DNA of 64,000 nt from JACRAR01 sp041674385 (GCA_041674385.1 JBAYVU010000012.1:1-64000); one strand, 5' to 3'; counted from the first letter of the stretch, positions 16,098 to 24,743 are shown. Numbers and translations are program-made. The notes: generated by a model from the letters alone, not told the origin.

Positions 16098-16451
16098 TCA
16101 ACGTATCTCCGAATCAATCGCCGCTTGCAGCTTGGCAAGAGCTTCCTCGATGACCACAGGCGGAACGGCTTCAATCCTTTTCGCCGCCCGCGCTTCCAGA
16201 TCGATCATTCGGCACTGGCTGACGACGACGGCGCCTTGGGTTTTTGTTCCAGTTCCCATCAACGTCACCGTCCAGCCCCTGATCCGATCCAGATTGCCGC
16301 CCTGCGTAATGGCCGCCACCAGCGCCTGGCCGCCGCTATTGAATTCCGTATTCGACAACACCAGTACCGGCCGTCTGCCCTGGATTTCACTGCCCAGCGT
16401 GGGATCGAGCGTCACCTGCACAATGTCGCCCTGCTTGAATTTCTGCCTCAC
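16098..16451 (-). CDS. mazF: MazF/PemK-type toxin, endoribonuclease
   Basis: 117 residues from a GTG start that overlaps the antitoxin stop by 4 nt (GTGA). The MazF-fold signature is clear: KFKQGDIVQVTLDPTLGSEIQGRRPVLVLSN at the N-terminus and TQGAVVVSQCRMIDLEARAAKRIE in the second half. It cleaves mRNA at short sequence motifs. The longer frame extending into the antitoxin gene is rejected because it reads through mazE coding sequence without homology. Confidence 0.9.
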   Translation of the reverse strand: MRQKFKQGDIVQVTLDPTLGSEIQGRRPVLVLSNTEFNSGGQALVAAITQGGNLDRIRGWTVTLMGTGTKTQGAVVVSQCRMIDLEARAAKRIEAVPPVVIEEALAKLQAAIDSEIR

Positions 16452-16702
16452 AGGACCTCGGTGCCGACCATCGGCACACCTTCCCAAGCCACGATGTCTT
16501 CCGGCATGGGCGCGCGTGGATTGCATTGGGCATTCAGTTCCGCCGCGGTATAGCGCTTGCGCATCTTCGGCGTCACCACCAAGCGGCCGTCCTCAACCTC
16601 AATCTCGATGGTCTGGCCAACCTCGAACTTAAGCGAGCGCAACAACGCGGCCGGCAGGATGATGCCGGCACTGTTGCCAAGTTTGCGGATTGAGGTTTCC
16701 AT
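16448..16702 (-). CDS. mazE: MazE-type antitoxin, AbrB/SpoVT fold
   Basis: 84 residues beginning METSIRKLGNSAGIILPAALL, the swapped-hairpin AbrB DNA-binding fold of MazE; the acidic C-terminal half (PEDIVAWEGVPMVGTEVL) would wrap the toxin. GAGGAG lies 7 nt before the ATG at 16702, which decides against the ATG at 16726. First gene of the pair; upstream palindromes are likely its operators. Confidence 0.88.
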   Translation of the reverse strand: METSIRKLGNSAGIILPAALLRSLKFEVGQTIEIEVEDGRLVVTPKMRKRYTAAELNAQCNPRAPMPEDIVAWEGVPMVGTEVL

Positions 16703-16723
16703 GCCCTGCTCCTCGATGTTTAA

Positions 16724-16771
16724 CAATGTAATACTGGGCCATAATTACATTGAAGTCAAACATTGTTTGAC
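16724..16771. promoter_or_regulatory. Two palindromes upstream of mazEF, candidate operators
   Basis: CAATGTAAT (16724-16732) and ATTACATTG (16744-16752) form a 9-bp inverted repeat with an 11-bp spacer. Adjacent to it GTCAAAC-ATT-GTTTGAC (16755-16771) is a perfect 17-bp palindrome. Both lie 20-70 bp upstream of the mazE start, where MazE autoregulation is expected. Confidence 0.55.
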
Positions 16772-16795
16772 GGCGGTAACGATGGTGCAATTGAT

Positions 16796-16998
16796 GCCGG
16801 GTCTCGCCCCGGCGGGCGAGTTCCTTTCTTGTCGCGCAAGAAAGGAACCAAAGAAACGCTCCCCGCTGCCCCGGCCTGCGGCTTCCCTCGCTCCAGACCG
16901 CCAGCCCGGCCGGACTCGCAAACTCGCCTACGGCTCAAACAGCGAGTCCGGACTACCCCGGTCTGGCGGTCTTCCGTTCGGCGGGTCAGAGGGGAAGG
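16796..16998 (+). repeat. ~200 bp intergenic repeat, copy 1
   Basis: Near-identical to the reverse complement of 18329-18529. It consists of GC-rich palindromic segments (GGGTCTCGCCCCGGCGGGCG, a CCTTTCTTGTCGC/GCAAGAAAGG hairpin, CCAGACCGCC with GGTCTGGCGG, GACTCGC with GCGAGTC) and contains no convincing ORF. The region 16999-17150 that follows shows no gene. Confidence 0.85.
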
Positions 16999-17150
16999 AA
17001 AACCATGCGCTCCGATACGATCTCGATTCCGTTATCCGGCATAGATCGAGGTACGAATTGCCGGTTTCGACCCATAGCGGAAGTTTGGCTTTGCCAATAG
17101 CGAACTGGCAAATTCAAGAAAGCGAACGCTCAACTTCTCGGGCTTTAAGA

Positions 17151-17597
17151 TCATCGGCGGCGAGGATTCAGAAGGTCCGCAACCTGTAATGCATCAATAC
17201 GTTCGGTATATAGCGCTACAAGCTCTGCTTGACCGAACTGTCTCACAAGTTCCCGCTGTCGAACAGGGTAACTCCCAATATGAATGCGGTAGCTGCGCTT
17301 GCCGTTGACCAGGTCCTCCACCCGATATACGCCCCAGACTCTGGGGTCTATATTCATGCCGTTCGAATTAACTGTGGAGGCATCCATCGACTTGGCGAGT
17401 AATGCCTTGAGCTTGGCATTGCGAGCCCAATGCATACCAAGCATTATGATCACGGAGACCACAAACAGAATTGCAAAGATAAGCATTCGTAATACTCCGC
17501 CGAGAACTGCAAAGCCAAGTACCGCGCCAAAAGCACCGCCGCCTCCCATGTGCAGGTAGGAGCCGCGTCCAACGCGAACACTAACGCTTAATCTCAT
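17151..17597 (-). CDS. Small membrane protein of unknown function
   Basis: 148 residues. A Gly-rich segment (GGGGAFGAVLGFAVLGG) and a strong hydrophobic helix (MLIFAILFVVSVIIMLGMHW, about residues 38-57) precede a soluble C-terminal domain of about 85 residues with VWGVYRVEDLVNGKRSYRIHIG. I do not recognise the family. It starts 21 nt after the GIY-YIG gene on the same strand, so the two probably form an operon, and both lie between the inverted ~200 bp repeats. Confidence 0.65.
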   Translation of the reverse strand: MRLSVSVRVGRGSYLHMGGGGAFGAVLGFAVLGGVLRMLIFAILFVVSVIIMLGMHWARNAKLKALLAKSMDASTVNSNGMNIDPRVWGVYRVEDLVNGKRSYRIHIGSYPVRQRELVRQFGQAELVALYTERIDALQVADLLNPRRR

Positions 17598-17618
17598 CCT
17601 GGTGTCCTGAACCGTAAA

Positions 17619-18104
17619 TTAGTTAAGGAAAGTCGTCAGCATTTCGTGTTCAGGGTACGGATCGTTGCCCGTGGCGTTCAGCATTGGCTGAAGATACGTG
17701 CGCAACACGTTCTCCACCTTTGTCGCCACATCTTTCGTCTGGACCCCGATCAATACCAGTCTCAATGACAAGCCCAACTGAATGGCGTCGCAGTAGTCGG
17801 TAGTCTTGCAGATAGACATGATGCGTTTGGGCAAGGTGCCAAACCACCCATCAGCGCGCGGATCGAAATGGGATGGAATGCGTTCGACGAAGCTGCGACT
17901 TGAAGCCTTCCCGACGTACCAAGGTACGTCTTGATCGTCGTAGAAAACGTATACCCCGTTTGGACAGTCAGTAATCGAGCATAACTCTCCAATTTCTACA
18001 GACCCAACCGATTTCTTGGTACAGCGCTGAAGCCGGGAAGCAAATTCTGCCAATGTATCGGTACAGTGTTCCTGAATCGAAACGTAGAAGGAAGGGCAGG
18101 TCAT
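17619..18104 (-). CDS. GIY-YIG-fold protein of unknown function
   Basis: 161 residues starting MTCPSFYVSIQEHCTDTL, with AAGGAG 9 nt before the ATG; the longer frame from 18170 has no such signal. The middle carries a GIY-YIG-like pattern: G-V-Y-V-F (NGVYVFYDDQD) followed by W-Y-V-G-K-A, then SFVERIPSHF. GIY-YIG domains are usually DNA nucleases (homing, repair, restriction), but the remaining catalytic residues cannot be assigned with certainty. The C-terminal third looks helical. Probably co-transcribed with the membrane protein downstream. Confidence 0.7.
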   Translation of the reverse strand: MTCPSFYVSIQEHCTDTLAEFASRLQRCTKKSVGSVEIGELCSITDCPNGVYVFYDDQDVPWYVGKASSRSFVERIPSHFDPRADGWFGTLPKRIMSICKTTDYCDAIQLGLSLRLVLIGVQTKDVATKVENVLRTYLQPMLNATGNDPYPEHEMLTTFLN

Positions 18105-18328
18105 AGTTCGTGCTCCTTGATGGTTGTGTAGGCCCTTCCTATGATAGGGGCCGAACCCGAGTACCGCCATCGTTATAATTAAAATTTAGAAGTCCCATCC
18201 GGACGGCCAGACCACCAACAAACGCTTCGAAGTAATTCTTGGAGCGGGGCTTGTAGCCTCCACTTCTGGCCGGTTGGCGACTGGACTGACTACCAGCGGA
18301 TAAGACCGCGTCTGGCCGATAGCACCCA

Positions 18329-18529
18329 TTCCCCTCTACCCCGCCGAACGGAAGACCGCCAGACCGGGGCAGTCCGGACTCGCTGTTTGAGCGCAGCGAG
18401 TTTGCGAGTCCGGCCGGGCTGGCGGTCTGGAGGGAGGGGAGCCGCAGGCCGGGGCAGCGGGGAGCGCTTCTTTGGTTCCTTTCTTGTCGCAACAAGAAAG
18501 GAACTCGCCCGCCGGGGCGAGACCCGGCA
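18329..18529 (-). repeat. ~200 bp intergenic repeat, copy 2 (inverted)
   Basis: The reverse complement matches copy 1 (16796-16998) over almost its full length, with a few substitutions and a short indel in the CTCGCTGCGCTC segment. Together the copies bracket 17151-18104 as inverted repeats. The 18105-18328 interval between the GIY-YIG gene and this repeat shows no gene. Confidence 0.85.
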
Positions 18530-18535
18530 ACAACC

Positions 18536-19264
18536 TCAGTGGTGAAGAATCTTAGATAAAAACAACTGCACCCGCTCCGACCGCGGCATGCCGAAAAAGT
18601 CATCCTTGCTGGCATCCTCGATGATACGGCCATGATCCATGAAGATGACGCGATTCGCCACCTTGCGCGCGAAGCCCATTTCATGCGTCACCACCATCAT
18701 GGTCATGCCCTCCTTGGCCAGTTCCACCATCACGTCGAGTACTTCGTTGATCATTTCCGGATCGAGAGCCGAAGTCGGCTCATCGAACAGCATGCAGACG
18801 GGATCCATGCACAGGGCGCGGGCGATCGCGACGCGCTGCTGCTGGCCGCCGGAAAGTTGGCCGGGAAACTTATCGGCTTGGGATTTGAGACCGACCCGGT
18901 CGAGCAGCTTCATCCCCTTCTCCATGGCTTCGTCGGGACTGCGGCCCAGCACTTTGATCTGGGCGACAGTCAGGTTGGCGATGATGCTCATATGCGGGAA
19001 CAGCTCAAAATTTTGGAACACCATGCCGACGCGTGCTCGCAACTTGGGAAGGTTGGTGTGCGGGTCGCCCACGGAAACGCCGTTGAGCCATATCTCGCCC
19101 TGCTGGAAAGCTTCGAGCCCATTGACGCACTTGATGAGGGTCGACTTGCCCGATCCGGAAGGTCCGCAAACGACAATCACTTCGCCCTTCTGCACTTCGG
19201 TGGAACAATCGGTCAACACCTGGAAGCTGCCGTAGCGCTTGCTGACGTGCCTGATCGAAATCAT
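18536..19264 (-). CDS. gltL: Glutamate/aspartate ABC transporter ATP-binding protein
   Basis: 242 residues, polar-amino-acid ABC ATPase: Walker A GPSGSGKST, Q-loop MVFQNFELFPHMS, ABC signature LSGGQQQRVAIARAL, Walker B CMLFDEPTSALDPE, switch His in VVTHEMGFA. Its ATG overlaps the stop of the gltK-type permease by 4 nt. It energises the importer formed with the two permeases and the periplasmic binding protein upstream. Specificity for Glu/Asp is inferred from the binding protein. Confidence 0.92.
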   Translation of the reverse strand: MISIRHVSKRYGSFQVLTDCSTEVQKGEVIVVCGPSGSGKSTLIKCVNGLEAFQQGEIWLNGVSVGDPHTNLPKLRARVGMVFQNFELFPHMSIIANLTVAQIKVLGRSPDEAMEKGMKLLDRVGLKSQADKFPGQLSGGQQQRVAIARALCMDPVCMLFDEPTSALDPEMINEVLDVMVELAKEGMTMMVVTHEMGFARKVANRVIFMDHGRIIEDASKDDFFGMPRSERVQLFLSKILHH

Positions 19265-19938
19265 GCGCGCACTCCTTTCTGGAAACGCCTGACCAACAAC
19301 GATGCGGCATAGCAGATAACGAAGTAAACCGCCCCGGCAAACAGCAACAGCTCGACCAGGCGGCCGTCGCGGTCGCCGACCTTGTAGGCGGCGCCGAAAA
19401 AGTCGGCCAGGGCGCTGACATACACCAGCGACGTGTCCTGGAACAGAATGATGGCCTGGGTCAGCAGCAATGGCACCATGTTGCGGAATGCCTGGGGCAG
19501 GATCACCAGGCGCATAGACTGGCCATAGCTCATGCCGAGTGCATAGGCGGCGGCCGCCTGTCCTGCCGGCACGCTCTGAATGCCGGCGCGGATGATCTCG
19601 GCGTAGTAGGCCGATTCGAACAGGGCAAAGCCGACGATGGCCGAAGACAGCCTGGCATCGGTCCCCGGCGGGAGGCCGAGCAGGCTTTCCAGGAGCTGCG
19701 GCACGATCAGGAAAAACCACAACAGCACCATCACCAGCGGCACCGAGCGGAACAAATTGACATAAGCGGCGGCGAACCAGCCGAGCGCCTTCCGATTGGA
19801 CAGACGCAACAGCGCCAGCAGCGTGCCCCATAGTATGCCGATGCCCATCGCGATCAAGGTGATTTCCAGCGATATCCGCATGCCCTGCCAAAGGAAGGGC
19901 AACGCGCCGGGGATCGAGCTCCAGTCGAAATCGTACAT
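19261..19938 (-). CDS. gltK: Glutamate/aspartate ABC transporter permease GltK
   Basis: 225 residues with about five membrane helices and the HisM-type EAA loop (ESAYYAEIIRAGIQSVPAGQAAAAYALGMSYGQSMRLVILPQAFRNMVPLL). The start MYDFDWSSIP follows the gltJ stop by 10 nt. It forms the heterodimeric inner-membrane channel with the upstream permease. Confidence 0.9.
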   Translation of the reverse strand: MYDFDWSSIPGALPFLWQGMRISLEITLIAMGIGILWGTLLALLRLSNRKALGWFAAAYVNLFRSVPLVMVLLWFFLIVPQLLESLLGLPPGTDARLSSAIVGFALFESAYYAEIIRAGIQSVPAGQAAAAYALGMSYGQSMRLVILPQAFRNMVPLLLTQAIILFQDTSLVYVSALADFFGAAYKVGDRDGRLVELLLFAGAVYFVICYAASLLVRRFQKGVRA

Positions 19939-19948
19939 GCCCGCTCCG

Positions 19949-20686
19949 CTATTTCCCAGCGGTATAGCCCGGCACGCGGGCATGTTCTTCGAGCTTGCGC
20001 ATCGCCAGCATGACGGCGATATTGATCGTCACATACAGCAGCGTCACCGCGATGAAGGACTCATACGCCTGCGCGGTGTAATCCACCAGCTGGCGCCCCT
20101 GGGCGGCCAGTTCGAGCAGGCCGATGGTCGAACAGACCGCGGAATTCTTGAAGATGTTGAGAAACTCGGAAGTGAGCGGCGGCACGATCAGGCGGAAGGC
20201 CATCGGCACCAGCACATGACGGTAGGTTTGCGGCAGCGTAAATCCCAGAGCCAGGGCGGCGTTCTTCTGGCCGGGCGGCAACGAGCCGATACCAGCACGC
20301 ACCTGCTCGCAAACCCGGGCGCCGGTGAAGAAGCCCAGACAGATCCAGGCGGACAGAAATTGCTGCAGCAACGGGTCCAGCTGCTTGAAAGCCGTTCCCA
20401 TCTTGACCGGCAACAGTTCGGGCAGGACGAAATACCAGATGAAGAGCTGCACCAGCAGCGGGATGTTGCGGAAGATTTCGACATAGGCCGCGGCCATGCC
20501 GGATAGCCAGCGATTGGGAACGGTGCGCAGCACCCCCATCAGCGAACCCAGCAGCAGCGCCATGAGCCAGGCCGAAAGCGACAGGGACAGAGTCACCTTC
20601 AAGCCGGACAGCAGCCAATCCAGATAGGTCGCTCCGCCGGAGGGAACCGGCGCCAGCAGCACCGCCCAGTGCCAATGGTAGCTCAT
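19949..20686 (-). CDS. gltJ: Glutamate/aspartate ABC transporter permease GltJ
   Basis: 245 residues: MSYHWHWAVLLAPVPSGGATYLDWLLSG is typical of GltJ; the EAA loop is TGARVCEQVRAGIGSLPPGQKNAALALGFTLPQTYRHVLVPMAFR. The start at 20686 is the family start; the upstream extension reads into a repeat element. It is separated from gltI by 219 bp containing that element. Confidence 0.9.
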   Translation of the reverse strand: MSYHWHWAVLLAPVPSGGATYLDWLLSGLKVTLSLSLSAWLMALLLGSLMGVLRTVPNRWLSGMAAAYVEIFRNIPLLVQLFIWYFVLPELLPVKMGTAFKQLDPLLQQFLSAWICLGFFTGARVCEQVRAGIGSLPPGQKNAALALGFTLPQTYRHVLVPMAFRLIVPPLTSEFLNIFKNSAVCSTIGLLELAAQGRQLVDYTAQAYESFIAVTLLYVTINIAVMLAMRKLEEHARVPGYTAGK

Positions 20687-20707
20687 TGCTCGACGGCCAG
20701 GCCCGAC

Positions 20708-20867
20708 GTATGCACACATCTCGTACAGACCGTCGTTCCGGCGGAAGCCGGAACCCAGAAAGGTGCGCCAATACTGGATTCCGGCTTCCGCCGGAATGAC
20801 GGCGCCTGGTATGAGTTTGGTTTCTTACCCATTTGAATATGAACGGGAATGAGACTTGTGCGCATAC
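20708..20867. mobile_element. MITE-like palindromic element, copy 1
   Basis: 160 bp between near-matching terminal repeats GTATGCACAC (20708-20717) and GTGCGCATAC (20858-20867). The core is a large imperfect palindrome (CCGTCGTTCCGGCGGAAGCC ... GGCTTCCGCCGGAATGACGG). A related copy in the opposite orientation lies at 28929-29050. No ORF. It separates gltI from gltJ, so transcripts reading through would carry a long hairpin. Confidence 0.65.
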
Positions 20868-20905
20868 GCTCGCCGGCCAAGCCCGGTCTCAATTACGCAG
20901 GGAGC

Positions 20906-21808
20906 TTACTCGTAAGCCTTGTCGTTGGGGCTCTTGAACAGTGCCTTCATGTCATCGCTCAAGGCGAAATTCAGGTTGAGTCCTTTCGGCGGCACCGGCG
21001 ACATGAACCATTTGGCATAAATTCTCTCGATTTCGCCGGATGTCATGGTCTTGGCAATGGCCGCATCGACCAGTTTCTTGAATCCCGGATCGTCCTTGCG
21101 CAGCATGCAGCCGTATGCTTCGCGCGATTGCGGCGTGCCTGCCACCAGCCAGTCGCCGGGGCGCTTGGCCTTGGCCATCTCGCCGTAAAGCAGCGCATCG
21201 TCCATCATGAAAGCCACGGCACGGCCGGTCTCCAGGGTCAGGAAAGACTCGCCGTGATCCTTGGCGCTGATGATGTTGATGTTCAGCTTCTTGTCCTCGT
21301 TGAGCTTGCGCAGCAGGCGTTCCGAAGTCGTGCCGGCAGTGGTCACCACGTTCTTGCCGGCGAGGTCGGGAAAGTCCTTGATGCCGGAGTCTTTCCTGGT
21401 CATCAGGCGGGTGCCGACAATGAAAATGCTGTTCGAGAAGGCGACCTGCCTCTGCCGTTCGGTGTTGTTGGTGGTGGAGCCGCATTCGATATCCACCGTG
21501 CCGTTCTGCACCAGCGGGATGCGGTTCTGCGAAGTCACCGGCACCAGCTTGATATCCAGCTTGGCCAGCTTCAGTTCAGACTTGACGGCGTCGACCACCT
21601 TGAGCATCAGCTCGTGGGAATAGCCGATCACCTGCTGCTTGTCGTCGTAATAGGAGAAGGGGATGGAAGACTCGCGGTGTCCGAGGATCATCGTGCCGCT
21701 GTCCTTGATCTTCTTCAGCGTGCCGCGCTCCTGCGCAGACACGGTTGTTGCAGCGATAACAGTGGCAATTGCAACGATTGCGGCGGCGATCAGAAATAGT
21801 TTGTTCAT
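20906..21808 (-). CDS. gltI: Glutamate/aspartate periplasmic binding protein
   Basis: 300 residues with a Sec signal peptide (MNKLFLIAAAIVAIATVIAA, cleavage after VSA-Q). The mature part starts ERGTLKKIKDSG, and TMILGHRESSIPFSYYDDKQQVIGYS matches GltI/AatJ-type proteins. It binds Glu/Asp in the periplasm for the GltJKL permease. The ATG at 21808 is preceded by a strong AGGAGG. It starts 35 nt after the exporter gene on the same strand. Confidence 0.92.
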   Translation of the reverse strand: MNKLFLIAAAIVAIATVIAATTVSAQERGTLKKIKDSGTMILGHRESSIPFSYYDDKQQVIGYSHELMLKVVDAVKSELKLAKLDIKLVPVTSQNRIPLVQNGTVDIECGSTTNNTERQRQVAFSNSIFIVGTRLMTRKDSGIKDFPDLAGKNVVTTAGTTSERLLRKLNEDKKLNINIISAKDHGESFLTLETGRAVAFMMDDALLYGEMAKAKRPGDWLVAGTPQSREAYGCMLRKDDPGFKKLVDAAIAKTMTSGEIERIYAKWFMSPVPPKGLNLNFALSDDMKALFKSPNDKAYE

Positions 21809-21843
21809 GACTGAAACCTCCTGAGGATAAACATGACAGTCGC

Positions 21844-23703
21844 TCAAACCAGATGGATTTTCCTCTGCGGCAAGACCCGGTCGGGATCGCTTTCCTCCTC
21901 CTCCTGCTGCTGCAAAGCCCACATCTGCGCGTAAGCGCCGTTTTTCTCCAGCAGCGCACGATGATGGCCGCGCTCGATGATACGGCCCTGGTCGAGCACC
22001 AGGATCTCGTCGGCATTCATCACCGTCGATAAGCGATGGGCAATCACCAGCGTGGTACGACCAAGAGCGGCCTGTTCGAGCTGGGCCTGGATTGCCTGTT
22101 CGGTCTTCGAATCGAGCGCCGAAGTGGCTTCGTCGAAAATCATGATCTGCGGATTCTTCAACAGCGCCCTGGCAATCGCAACGCGTTGCTTCTCGCCGCC
22201 GGAGAGCTTGAGGCCGCGCTCGCCGACACGGGTCTGGTAGCCTTCCGGGAGACGGGTGATGAAACCATGCAGCTGAGCGGCCTGGGCAGCGGCGATCACC
22301 TCTTTCTCGGTGGCATCGGGACGTCCATACTGGATGTTGTAGTGGATGGTGTCGTTGAACAACACCGTATCCTGAGGCACGATGCCGATCGCTGCGCGTA
22401 GCGAGCTCTGCGTCAACCGGCGGATATCCTGGCCGTTGAGGCGAATGCCGCCGTGCGCCTCATCGGGCGTCACCTCGTAAAAGCGGTACAGCAAGCGCGC
22501 CAGAGTGCTCTTGCCCGAGCCGCTGTGTCCGACCACGGCGACTGTCTTGCCGGCTGGAATGAAAAAGTCGACGTCGAACAGGATCTGCCGTTTCGGGTCG
22601 TAACTGAAACTCACCTGCTCAAAAGCGACGCTGCAGAGTCCCGGCTGTAAAGGCTGGGCATCCGCCGCATCGCGCACTTCGCGATTCTGCTGCATCAGAT
22701 TGAACATGCGCTCGATGTCGGTCAGCGACTGGCGGATCTCGCGATACAGCACGCCGAGAAAGTTGAGCGGAATATACAACTGGATCAGGAAGGCATTCAC
22801 CAGCACGATGTCGCCCACCGTCATGCTGCCGGCGATTACGCCGGCAGTGGCGCGCCACATCATCAGCGCCACGCCGATGGAAATCACCAGCGCCTGGCTC
22901 ATGTTGAGAAAAGACAGCGACATCTGGCTCTTCACCTGCGCCGCTTCCCACTTCGCCATCTGGGCGTCATAGCGGCGGGCCTCGTAAGCCTCGTTGTTGA
23001 AGTACTTGACCGTCTCGTAGTTGAGCAGGCTGTCGACGGCTCGCGAGTTGGCTGCCGAATCGAGTTCGTTGGCTTCGCGGCGCAGATGCGTGCGCCAATT
23101 GGTGATGACGACCGTCAGGGCGATATAAACCATCAGCGTGGCGACGGTGATGAGGGCAAAGCTGGCCTCGTACTTGACCAGCAAGATGCCCAACACCAGC
23201 GAAATTTCCACCAGTGTCGGCAATATCGAATACAGCGTGTAACTGATCAACGATCCGATGGCGCGCGTGCCGCGCTCGATGTCTCGCGTCAGCCCGCCTG
23301 TCTGGCGCTCCAAGTGGAAACGCAACGAAAGCGAGTGCAGGTGTTCGAACACCTGCAGCGAAATTGTCCGTACCGCATGCTGCGTGACGCGGGTAAAAAT
23401 CAGTTCCCGCAGTTCCGTGAATAGCGAAGTCGAGAACCGCAATACGCCATACGCGGCGACCAGCCCCAACGGTACCAGCAATACGGCTCGGTCGGTCGGC
23501 ACACCGAGGTCATCGATGATGTCCTTGAAGATGATCGGCACCGCGACATTGGCCAGTTTGGCGCAGATCAGGCAAGCCAGGGCAAACACGACGCGCCCCT
23601 TCCATGCCAGCAGGTAGGGCAGCAGAGACTTGACGGTTTGCCAGGCTTTGGGCTCGGCCAGAAGAGGTCCGGGCAAGGCTGAGGAGGGAGGACGACGGCG
23701 CAT
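21844..23703 (-). CDS. ATM1/HMT-type ABC exporter, fused permease-ATPase
   Basis: 619 residues: an N-terminal six-helix exporter domain (about 30-330, including NYETVKYFNNEAYEARRYD, highly typical of the ATM1/HMT1 subfamily) and a C-terminal ATPase with Walker A GHSGSGKST, signature LSGGEKQRVAIARALL, Walker B IMIFDEATSALD and the H-loop in VIAHRLST. Relatives export glutathione or metal-glutathione conjugates in mitochondria and bacteria; substrate here is unknown. C-terminal tail is rich in Gln/Glu. Confidence 0.9.
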   Translation of the reverse strand: MRRRPPSSALPGPLLAEPKAWQTVKSLLPYLLAWKGRVVFALACLICAKLANVAVPIIFKDIIDDLGVPTDRAVLLVPLGLVAAYGVLRFSTSLFTELRELIFTRVTQHAVRTISLQVFEHLHSLSLRFHLERQTGGLTRDIERGTRAIGSLISYTLYSILPTLVEISLVLGILLVKYEASFALITVATLMVYIALTVVITNWRTHLRREANELDSAANSRAVDSLLNYETVKYFNNEAYEARRYDAQMAKWEAAQVKSQMSLSFLNMSQALVISIGVALMMWRATAGVIAGSMTVGDIVLVNAFLIQLYIPLNFLGVLYREIRQSLTDIERMFNLMQQNREVRDAADAQPLQPGLCSVAFEQVSFSYDPKRQILFDVDFFIPAGKTVAVVGHSGSGKSTLARLLYRFYEVTPDEAHGGIRLNGQDIRRLTQSSLRAAIGIVPQDTVLFNDTIHYNIQYGRPDATEKEVIAAAQAAQLHGFITRLPEGYQTRVGERGLKLSGGEKQRVAIARALLKNPQIMIFDEATSALDSKTEQAIQAQLEQAALGRTTLVIAHRLSTVMNADEILVLDQGRIIERGHHRALLEKNGAYAQMWALQQQEEEESDPDRVLPQRKIHLV

Positions 23704-23762
23704 GAGGCAATTCTAACAGGGCCGCCAGACGTTTAAACGCGGCCAGTTTCCACGAATTGTTC

Positions 23763-24566
23763 TTAGCCGGTATTCACAGCACTTGGCTTGAGCAGCACCA
23801 GTTTCAATTGCTCGTGTTCCACCGGCCGCAGCGTGACCTGCTGGTAATTGATCAGGCCGCGCAGCGGATGGTTGAAGGCACGCTGCCCGCCCTGGCGTTC
23901 CATGACGTCGTGCTGTTTCCAATAGCGCGCAAAATCCGGGCTGGCCTGCATCAGTTCTTCGATCAGGCGTTGCAATGCCGGTTCTTCGAGGCGGGAGCGG
24001 CAATCGGCGCGGAATTCGGCGGCGATGCGGCGTGCGCGGGCTTCCCAGCCCACCACGAACTGCCGTGCCTGCGGCATCAGGAAGACGAAGCGCAGCATGT
24101 TGGGCAACGGCGCCGATGACGGCAAGGGCTTATCCAGCCAGCCGGTGAACAACTTGGCAGCCGGCCGGTTCCAGGCCAGCAAATCCCAGCTGCGGCCCAT
24201 GATGTAAGCCGGAATGGCGATGTCCGCGAGCAGGCCGGTGAGTATCTCCGGCGCGCCGTCTTCCTCCGCTTGTGCGGCCTGCGGATCGTGTCGACCGGCC
24301 ATCTCGAACAAGTAAGCGCGCTCGCTGCGGTTGAGCTTCAGGGTTTGCGCCAGCCGGTCGAGCACCTCGGCGGACACATTGACCTCGCGCCCCTGTTCGA
24401 TCCAGGTATACCAGGTGGGACTGATGCCGGCCAGCTGCGCCGCTTCTTCGCGCCGCAGCCCCTGGGTACGGCGGCGGTTGCCCGCTGCAAAGCCGAAGGC
24501 TGCCGGCTCGCTGCGACTTCGCAGCGCTTGCAGGAATTGGCCGAGCTCCTTGCGACGGGTATCCAT
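23763..24566 (-). CDS. XRE-family regulator with MmyB-like ligand domain
   Basis: 267 residues. The N-terminal helix-turn-helix (about 30-85: RREEAAQLAGISPTWYTWIEQGREVNVSAEVLDRLAQTL) is followed by a C-terminal PAS-like domain typical of MmyB-like regulators (DIAIPAYIMGRSWDLLAWNRPAAKLF). Such proteins often control adjacent oxidoreductases, but here it lies upstream of the exporter on the same strand and divergent from leuC. Target not determined. Confidence 0.85.
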   Translation of the reverse strand: MDTRRKELGQFLQALRSRSEPAAFGFAAGNRRRTQGLRREEAAQLAGISPTWYTWIEQGREVNVSAEVLDRLAQTLKLNRSERAYLFEMAGRHDPQAAQAEEDGAPEILTGLLADIAIPAYIMGRSWDLLAWNRPAAKLFTGWLDKPLPSSAPLPNMLRFVFLMPQARQFVVGWEARARRIAAEFRADCRSRLEEPALQRLIEELMQASPDFARYWKQHDVMERQGGQRAFNHPLRGLINYQQVTLRPVEHEQLKLVLLKPSAVNTG

Positions 24567-24596
24567 GTTTGAGGCCAGATGTTTAGTCTTCGCCGG

Positions 24597-24625
24597 TTGG
24601 CTGTTAGTCTATGTACTAGTATAAC
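24597..24625 (+). promoter_or_regulatory. Probable promoter of leuCDB
   Basis: TTGGCT (24597-24602), 17-bp spacer, TATAAC (24620-24625), about 120 nt before the leuC start. A CCCCGC/GCGGGG inverted pair sits in the leader and could be an attenuator stem, but no Leu-rich leader peptide was found. Confidence 0.45.
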
Positions 24626-24743
24626 CGCTAGACTTGTTCCGGTATGGAAACCGCTATAGCATGCCTTAAACCCCGCGCCGATGAACAGTGAACAGTGCGG
24701 GGATGGGTTGTTTCGAATCGGATGTCTTATTGAAGGAGCTGCC

